NCBI GenBank assembly: GCA_039707465.1
Contig: CM077644.1
Span: forward strand, 144,619,962 to 144,683,961
From: Rhabdophis nuchalis
Taxonomy: Eukaryota; Chordata; Lepidosauria; Squamata; Natricidae
DNA: 64,000 nucleotides
Direction of reading: 5' to 3'
Shown: positions 57,076-64,000 of the stretch, piece by piece
Position numbering within the stretch: the first letter of the stretch is position 1
Layout: every line of letters starts with the position of its first letter
Translations under genes and position numbers: made by a program
Notes under the pieces: generated by a model
What the model was told of the DNA's origin: nothing
Databases searched by the model: none
What the model saw: only the letters and a program-made list of their open reading frames with translations

Positions 57076-58262
57076 TCTAATATTGAAGAAAAGAAACCAG
57101 TTTACTTAAAAGATATATTTTAGAAGAATGAATGACCACTTGCAGCAATTCTGATCAACAGTTTAGTGCAGATTTCCAAAGCTGTTTATCAGAAAATCTT
57201 ACTGAATTTCAGTTACCTGTCCTAGGGCCTTTTCTTTAGAATGTTGTTAACTTTTAACATTGCTGAATGAAATGTTCATAACTTGAGGATGCTATTATAT
57301 CATAATAGAAATATCATTGAATGATCTTTTCGTCATTTCAAAAAATTACCATTGGTAATTTCATTGGTTTTCATCTTATTATTAGAGTCTTACTTTGGGA
57401 GATTTTTTAAAGATATATTTTAGTACACGTGGCAATCTTTATGTTAATTTAAATATCCCTGTTGTAATGGTTAATGAATTTGTATGTCATTTTTGGAAGA
57501 AAAAGCACTTTTACCCAATTTGGGGTAATTTCCCAGGTTTGGGAAGCACCAATTTAATAGACTTTTCTTTGTTTTATGTATGTATTCCAGATTTCTTGTT
57601 CCCATAAGTATTTTCAAAACTTTTTTTTATTGTGAGAACATGTATATGCAAATATCAAAAATTTTATTGTCCAACCTTTTTCCTCATGCTCCATTCATCT
57701 TGGAAATCAACATAGTATGAAATGAACATATTAATATGTAACATATGTTTCACACGTTATATAGGTCTTAAAAAGAATTAGACAAGCAATGAAATTGTTC
57801 CCTAATGATTTATGAGCTTCTTGATGATACATATTTTTTTCCTTATTATGAACTGTTTCTATAATAGCACAGACACCGGCTGTGCTATTGGTGTGGGGTG
57901 GTTACCAGTCTCTCTTTTGAAATCCTAAGCATTAATGGTGAAAATGAGCTTCAGTTTATTTATTTATATCTACTAAAGGAGCCCAGCTATATTTACATTC
58001 TGATGGTGACCATAGCTAGTAATACGATATGCAGTGTCTAAAGTACAAAAATAGAGAAGCAGAAATTATAAAGGGAAGATGTCAGCATCAGTACAGAGCT
58101 AAAACTGAACGATGAAATGATAGCTCATTGTAGAATTATGATTCAGTAAGTGAGTACATGGATCAGGAAATAAGTTCTGTTTCAAACCCAGAAAAAATAT
58201 ATCATGATCTAAAAAAATTTCTGAGTGATTCCAAATGGTGTATGAAATGAAATCTGGAGCAT
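57076..58262. other. No gene recognised
   Basis: AT-rich presumed intron with no recognised repeat. Confidence 0.3.
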
Positions 58263-58264
58263 TA

Positions 58265-59094
58265 TAGGTAGTCCCCGGCTTACGACCTCAATTGAGCACA
58301 AACTTTATGTTGCTAAGTGAGATGTTTAAGTGAGTTTTGCCCCGTTTCACAATCTTTCTTGCCACTGTTCTCAAGTGAATCACTGCAGTTGTTAAGTTAG
58401 TCACATGGTTGTTAAGTGAATCTGGCTCCCCCGTTGACTTTGCTTGTTGGAAGATTGCAAAAGATACTCTCAGAACACTGCAACCATCATAAATATGAGT
58501 CGGTTGCCAAGCATCTGAATGTTAATCGGGTGACCATGCTACAATGGTTGGATGTGTGAAAAATAGTCATAAGTCACATTTTTCAGTGTTGTTGTAACTT
58601 TGACTCTAGAAAGAGTGCAGAGAAGAGCAACAAAGATGATTAAGGGACTAGAGACTAAACATATGAGGAACGGTTGCAGGAACTGGGTATGTCTAGTTTG
58701 ATGGAAAGAAGGACTAGGGGAGACAGGATAGCAGCCTTCCAACATCTCAGGGGTTGCCACAAAGAAGAGGGAGTCAAGCTATTCTCCAAGGCACCTGGGG
58801 GCAGGACAAGAAGCAATGGGTGGAAACTAATCAAGGAGAGAAGCAACTTAGAACTGAGGAGAAATTTCCTGACAGTTAGAACAATTAATCAGTGGAATAG
58901 CTTGCCTCCAGAAGTTGTGAATGCCCCAACACTGCAAGTCTTTAAGAAGATGTTGGATAGCCATTTGTCTGAAACGGTATAGGGCTTCCTGCCTAGGCAG
59001 GGAGTTGGACTAAATGACCTCCAAGATCCAACTCTGCTATTGTATTGTATTGAACGTACACCAAATGAGCTGTTGTAAATTGAGGACCACCTAT
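58265..59094 (+). mobile_element. TA-flanked MITE split by a CR1 insertion
   Basis: The left part (58265-58603) begins GGTAGTCCCCGGCTTACGAC and reaches 'TGTTGTAACTTTGA'. The right part (59052-59094) resumes with ACGTACACCAAATGAGC and ends TTGAGGACCACCTATA. The two parts are continuous in family register. Confidence 0.8.
58604..59051 (+). mobile_element. CR1-clade LINE 3' end with (ATTGT)n tail, inside a MITE
   Basis: Open C-terminal stretch with FQHLRGCHKEEGVKLFSKAP, LRRNFLTVRTINQWNSLPPE, LQVFKKMLDSHLSET and stop near 58982, then 3' UTR 'GACTAAATGACCTCCAAG' and ATTGT units. Confidence 0.85.
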
Positions 59095-59339
59095 AGTTAT
59101 TCCAACTTTCAGCTGAAACATTTGTGGCAGAGTTCCTGGAATGAGTAGGGCAAGGTAATGAGTACTGTTCTTTCTCTCCCCTCTTTCAGTGATTCATGAG
59201 TCATCATTGCTTCCTTCAGGTGACTGTTCTTTGATGGTCTCAGCAGCATGCAGTGCATCATTTCCCACTAATCTGCTCCTGATTTGCCCAATATATTTTG
59301 TGCAAAAATATACAGGTAGAGATTACATTAAACTTGGCT

Positions 59340-59720
59340 CAATAGCAGTAACTATGAGAGGGACCTTGGAGTCCTAGTGGACAATCACATAAATATGAGT
59401 AGAAGCAAAAAAGCCAATGCAATCCTAGGTTGCATTAACAGATGGACAGAATCAAGATCACATGAAGTACATTTATAAAGCCTTAATAAGATGTAGAGAC
59501 TCTGGAAAGAGTGCAGAAAAGAGCCACAAAGAGCAATGTTTCAATATTTGAGAGGTCAACCTATTTTATGAAGCATTAGAAAGCAAGACAAGAAACAATG
59601 GATGAAAACTCATCAAGGAGAGAAGGAACCTAGAATTAAGGAGAAACTTCCTAACACTAAGAACAATTAACCAGTAGATCGGCTTGCCTTTAGAAGTTGT
59701 GGATTCAATGGCAATAAACA
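59340..59720 (+). mobile_element. Older CR1-clade LINE fragment
   Basis: 'GAGAGGGACCTTGGAGTCCT', 'TGCATTAACAGATGGACAGA', 'GGAGAAACTTCCTAACACTA' follow the order of the CR1 C-terminal coding region, with several deletions. Confidence 0.7.
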
Positions 59721-59937
59721 GTGTTTTCCAGGAGAATTTCATGCAAAGTTATATTAGATTGTCTTAGCTGAATGTGAAGACTTTCAGGTGTTTATTCCAA
59801 ATATTATGGTTTGTCAGCCAGATGTTCAGACTGAATATGGCATTTTTGTCCACCTATCAAGTCCTTTCCAAGAATCTGGGATAGACAGATGTTGACATTA
59901 GATGGTACTAAGGGTGTTGTGGCAGGATGTAAGAATA

Positions 59938-60075
59938 TTATTATTTGTTAAATTTATTTGCCACTTATCTCGCTGTGGGGCTAGGTGGCTTACAACAGTA
60001 AAAGCAAAAAGTGTAAACTTAAGAATAACAAAACAATGAAACAAATAATGAAAGTACAGTAATAACTGATTAAAA
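59938..60075 (-). mobile_element. LINE 3' tail fragment
   Basis: 'AAATTTATTTGCCACTTATC' with 'GGTGGCTTACAACAGTAAAA' resembles reverse-oriented LINE 3' UTRs of this genome; clade not assigned. Confidence 0.45.
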
Positions 60076-60109
60076 AGTAGGGGGGGGATGCAGAGGGGAA
60101 GGTGGGTTT

Positions 60110-60415
60110 TGCTAACAGTGTAGTAGCCGCTCCAAACTTAAACTGCTCCAAACTTAATTGCAGAAAATATGACTCCAGCAACAGAGTGGTCAACGCCTGG
60201 AATGCTCTAGTCTACCTGACTCCGATGTTACATCCTGAAACCCCCAAAACTTTAACCTTAAACTGTCTACCGTGGTGCTCACCCCATTCCTAGGAGGTCC
60301 ATAAAGGGAGCGTGCATAAACGCACTAGCGTGCCTACCATCCCTATCCTACTGCCCCCATTTATTTTACTCATTTCCTTGTTCACGTCCATGTTTATACT
60401 TATACCTGTTATCTT
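60110..60415 (+). mobile_element. Non-LTR retrotransposon 3' end, clade uncertain
   Basis: Open to a stop at 60293 with KYDSSNRVVNAWNALVYL, the 'NRVVNxWNxL' motif of LINE C-termini. A 3' UTR containing 'GTGCATAAACGCACTAGCGT' follows. Not of the L2 or CR1 type found elsewhere here. Confidence 0.55.
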
Positions 60416-60424
60416 GTACTATTT

Positions 60425-60903
60425 TTTTCTTTTTTTTTATTAAATTTATACCCCGCCCTTCTCCAAAAGGACCCAGGGCGGCGCACAGGAAATTTAAAAA
60501 TACATAACAAAATCAAGTAAGAAATTTAAAAAACTGATTTGATACCATCCTGCGCTAAAACCAAATTAAAATCCCAAAATTTAAAAACTGTCTAAAATAG
60601 TCATTTCTGGAGGTTACGCTAGGCCGGCTAAATGGAACAAATGTGTCTTTAAACACTGGCGGAAGAGGCGGAGGTCGGAGATGGTGCGAAGTTCAGGGGG
60701 GAGGTCGTTCCAAAGGGCAGGGCCCGCCACAGAAAAGGTTCTTCCCCTGGGTGTCGCCAGTCGGCACTGTCCGGCCGACGGCACCCTGAGAAGGCCCTCT
60801 CTGTGGGAGCGTATCGGTCTCTAAGGGATGTATGGGGCAGGAGACGGTCTCGCATGTAACTAGGTCCCGAGCCATGGAGCGCTTTAAAGATGGTCGTCAA
60901 AAC
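60425..60903 (-). mobile_element. L2-clade LINE, 5'-truncated 3' end
   Basis: Reverse coding for FKALHGSGPSYMRDRLLPHT, RAFSGCRRP-type and ALWNDLPPEL-type blocks with a shift near 60820. The 3' UTR has 'AAATTTATACCCCGCCCTTC'. The 5' end abuts a GATA microsatellite. Confidence 0.85.
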
Positions 60904-60915
60904 CTAGATAAACCT

Positions 60916-60917
60916 AC

Positions 60918-60992
<75 letters not shown>
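60916..60992. repeat. (GATA)n microsatellite
   Basis: About 19 GATA units directly next to the truncated 5' end of an L2 copy. Confidence 0.95.
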
Positions 60993-60993
<1 letters not shown>

Positions 60994-62280
60994 ATAAAAT
61001 ACTTGTTTCAGAAAGTCTCTATCAAAATTCTCCAGCAAATGCTCTGTACCTTTATTTGTAAAGTTTGTAAGGCTTTTGTTGTACCTGTTTTTCCTTTTCA
61101 ACCATCTTTGGGGGGGAAGGCAGGAAAATTCTTACTGGCAATCCAGTAAGAAAAGCTCTTTTTAAAAAGAGAGAGGGAGATGCCTGACAACACTTCAATG
61201 AAGGAATCAAAGATTTCTCCGGATTAATCTTACAGGGTCTGCTTCTGGTCCCAGGTGTATTCTCTCGCTTTTGAAATTGTTGGATCTCATGCTTTCTACT
61301 CTTGTCCTGGCTTTGTCATCTGCATTTGCCTGAAAACCTGAAGGCTCTGTAAGCAGATTTAATGATGACCTAATGAGCAAAAACACATCAGGAACCAGTC
61401 AAAGGAATGAGAACCTTTTCAAGTGGTGCGACTTTTCCAAAATCTTTGTACATAAGTCACTTCAGCCAATCAGTTCTTGAATTGCAGGGTTATATTCCAT
61501 AAACACATTTCTCTGAACTTATTTTTCTATAACAAGTCTTTCAACTGGGAGAATTATTAGGTTATATTAAGTTTAAAACATACTACTTCTTGCTAGAAAA
61601 CAACAGACTTTTGAAACCAACCATCAAGTTTGTTGATTTTTGTTTGTTATGTAAATTATGAAATTTCAATATTTACAATTAATTACATGTTAATGGCATG
61701 TAATTTACAGAATAAGAATGATGAAATATGATATGATTTAATCCATGCCTGAGGAATCTTGAATTTAGAAATACAAAAATGACCAAACCTTTTAATCATG
61801 AATTTTCTTAGGCAACTGCTGCTAAATTAGAAAGCAAAATAAATCATTTTGTCACTCAAAATTAATTCAGGAACAGATATAGGCATCATGAATTGAATAT
61901 AGATACACACACATACACAAATCTAAAGATGGGATTTATACTTCATAAGCTTTTGTTTGAAAACTTTAAAGGTTTTGCAAAGCTGTGTAAAATTACCAAA
62001 TTTTTGATTATTGAATTATTATTGAAAAATTATTGGATTAAGCCAACAAAATTCAATGCTCCAACAGTTGCTTCTGTAAATGATGAATATATTTAAGTTC
62101 ATCTTTGTAAACCTTTAATATAAATTAAAACATGGGAGCCCTTAAAGAGCTGGTTCTTTTTTATGTATGGCAAGTTACCAAGCAATTATAAAATCTTAAA
62201 TAACTTCAGACATGGAAACATCGATGCATTTGACACTCAGCATGTTGCTTTCAGAATTGTCTTTTTAAAGTAGGATCTCG
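60993..62280. other. No gene recognised
   Basis: AT-rich, repeat-poor presumed intron. Confidence 0.3.
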
Positions 62281-62290
62281 TCCCTAAATA

Positions 62291-62960
62291 ATGCTCATCA
62301 CCATTTATTTTCTCATGGCTATAACATCAGCCAGGAGAATTTCAGAAATGGCTGCACTGTCGGTGCAGGCAGACTTGTGCATAGTGCGGCCGGACAGAAT
62401 CATCCTCAGGCTTGACCCATCCTTCCTTCCGAAAGTGAACACATGGTTTCATAGGGCACAGGAGATCATCCTGTTGGACTTTTGTCCCAAAGCGGTTCAC
62501 CTGACAGAAAAGAAATGGCATAAGTTTGATGTAAGACGGGCAGTTCGTCGATATATAAAACAGACAGCTGCCTTCTAGTGAACTGAGGCCTTATTTGTCT
62601 CCTTTCAGCCTGCCACAATGGGCCAGAAGGTATCACTGTCCATGATCGGTAGATGGTTGAGGGCCTGCATAGCCCTGGCTTATGAACAGCACTCAAGACC
62701 CTTACCGCACCACATCACTGTCCATTTGACGCACAACAGTGCCACCATGGCTGCCTGGGCAACGCAGGCATAGGTAGAGGACATTTGCATGGCTGTAACC
62801 TGGGCCTCACCATTGCCCTTCATCAAGCATTATAGATTGGACACTTGCCTCGGCTGAGGTGGCGTTTGGACAACGGGTGCTTCAATGGGTTCTCTCTGCA
62901 GATGGGACCCTGGACCAGCCTGTTGCCCGCCTTTGAACTTCTATGCTTGGGTATATCCGA
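62291..62960 (+). pseudogene. DIRS-type tyrosine recombinase, 3' part, inactivated
   Basis: One frame reads through with only a few stops (first at 62576-62581). It starts at ITSARRISEMAAL (the first catalytic Arg region) and continues LDPSFLPKVNTWFHRAQEI, a block ending FDVRRAVRRYIKQTAAF, then after the double stop ALFVSFQP, IGRWLRACIALAYEQ, AAWATQA, and FIKHYRLDT, where the Tyr may be the nucleophile. The HxxR box reads HLTH, so its Arg is lost. Known: DIRS retrotransposons use this enzyme instead of a DDE integrase. No RT or gag part is present upstream. Confidence 0.75.
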
Positions 62961-62964
62961 TGCT

Positions 62965-63242
62965 TGGAGTCTCCAAGCAGTGCACAGGAGAAAGATGGTT
63001 GGTCTTACCTGAACGGTAGTTCTCTGTGCACTGCGGGGGACTCCATTCTCTCTCTAGGGAACCTGGTCCAGCGACCACATCAGATGTTGATGATTTCATG
63101 ACAATATTCTTTGACCTACGCCTTCGTGAAGAAGCCGACTCTAGTCAAGCCAAGGAGGCATGTCCAAACAGTTTGAACTCAGTCTCTGGGCTAATAGGCA
63201 GAAGTTATAACCCACAGAGAACTACTGTTCAAGTAAGACCAA
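62965..63242. repeat. DIRS-type inverted repeats downstream of the recombinase
   Basis: Arms TGGAGTCTCCAAGCAGTG.. (62965-62987) and ..GTGCACTGCGGGGGACTCCA (63024-63045) pair. Arms 62999-63028 (TTGGTCTTACCTGAACGGTA...) and 63213-63242 (...ACTGTTCAAGTAAGACCAA) pair. Nested inverted repeats at this place fit the complementary ends of DIRS elements. Confidence 0.75.
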
Positions 63243-63560
63243 CTGCCTTTTTACGACATTTCTTGCCACAGATGTTAAGTAAATCACTGCAGCCTGATAA
63301 GTTAGTAACCCAGTCATTAAGTGAATCTGGCTTCCCCATTGACTTTATCAAAACTTTGCAAAAGGGGATTATATGACTTTGGGACACAGCAATTGGTCAT
63401 AAGTATGAACCAGTTGCCAAGCATATGAATTTTGATCACATGATCATGGAGGTATTACCAAGGTTGTCATTGTGAAAAATGGTTATAAATCACTTTTTTC
63501 AGTGCTGTTGTAACTTTGAACAGTCACTAAATTAACTGTTGTAAGTCGAGGACTACCTAT
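63243..63560 (+). mobile_element. TA-flanked MITE (mariner/Tigger-like), left end lost
   Basis: From 'TTTTACGACATTTCTTGCCA' to GTAAGTCGAGGACTACCTA; it abuts the DIRS repeat at 63242. Confidence 0.8.
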
Positions 63561-64000
63561 GTTCTTGTTCCAGTCCTTTCTCAAATTTCATGCCAGTATA
63601 TCCTCATCCTGCAGTATTAGAAGTGCTGCAGAAATTTGACTTCCTCTGTTATTCCTATTTACCCTAAAACCAAGGTGTGACAGCCCAGAAGAAGTTGCTA
63701 TCCAAGGAGAGGAGTCAGTTTGAGATGGAATAATTATTTAATACATGAAGGACATTTATTAATACTGTTCTATAATAACGTGCAGAGCAATGGAAAATCA
63801 TTAACAGTATTGTGAAAGAGTAGCTCCTTCAATTATAATTTTATAAACTCAAACATTTCATCGAGAATAGTGACACACACACACACACACCTGAAAAAGG
63901 TACAGTTTGGGGGGCAAGGAAAAAAACTTTTAAGAAATTATAAAATGGATATTAGCTTGACATTGCATCATACCAACAGTATCTCATTAAGTTCACTTCT
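63561..64000. other. No gene recognised
   Basis: Presumed intron; (CA)n patch at 63874-63890. Confidence 0.3.

Larger units (their letters stand above)
47199..64000 (+). other. Presumed intron 1 of the IGFBPL1-like gene (extends past window)
   Basis: No open stretch after the donor resembles an Ig domain, and the visible content is repeats and AT-rich DNA. The next exon is therefore inferred to lie beyond 64000, giving an intron longer than 16.8 kb. A short diverged exon missed by eye is possible. Confidence 0.45.

Overview
The window reads as intergenic and intronic DNA of a squamate reptile, more likely a snake than a lizard. I see no prokaryotic or viral genome organisation. The evidence is the mix of mobile elements: tRNA-headed SINEs with a Bov-B-like 'CTAGAGTCGGGAA' tail (the Sauria-SINE type), L2-clade, CR1, Rex1 and L1 LINEs, a DIRS tyrosine-recombinase remnant, Penelope-like remnants, many hAT-type elements with 8-bp target duplications, TA-flanked MITEs, and long GATA tracts of the Bkm kind. 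The species call is inference; the element types are read from the sequence.

Only one host gene is well supported. A CpG-rich block at about 46.53-47.26 kb holds the first coding exon (46748-47192, + strand) of an IGF-binding-protein-like gene. It encodes a signal peptide, an IGFBP N-terminal cysteine module and a Kazal module, then a phase-1 GTGAGC splice donor. The best family match is IGFBPL1. No Ig-domain exon is visible before 64 kb, so the first intron probably exceeds 16.8 kb. Everything upstream is probably 5' flank and everything downstream intron 1.

Layout. 0-9 kb: a hAT remnant, a Rex1 fragment, an L2 RT fragment, a SINE, and a cluster of nested elements (a hAT inside a palindromic MITE; an L2 inside a TA-MITE). 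9-18 kb: mostly unannotated DNA with an L2 copy, MITEs, SINEs and an inverted pair of Penelope-like terminal motifs near 17.95 kb. 18.4-19.8 kb: a young 5'-truncated L1 with a 13-bp target duplication and an open ORF2 C-terminus. 20-29 kb: L2 ends, hAT copies, SINEs, a CR1 with open C-terminal RT sequence, and long stretches without recognisable repeats. 29.8-32.7 kb: one SINE split by two insertions, one an odd minisatellite-bearing inverted-repeat element and the other an L2 with an open 2.2-kb reverse-transcriptase frame. 33-45 kb: candidate conserved non-coding DNA, CR1 and hAT nests, GATA repeats, palindromic MITEs and a second long L2. 45.4-46.5 kb: a Penelope-like inverted repeat with a hammerhead-like motif, hit by two palindromic MITEs, with a third ending 247 bp before the start codon. 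47-64 kb: intronic MITEs, SINEs and CR1 copies, and a decayed DIRS recombinase with inverted repeats at 62.3-63.2 kb.

Apart from the IGFBPL1 exon the coding potential is transposon-derived. The layered insertions give a relative age order, and many insertions can be bounded to the base by their target duplications.
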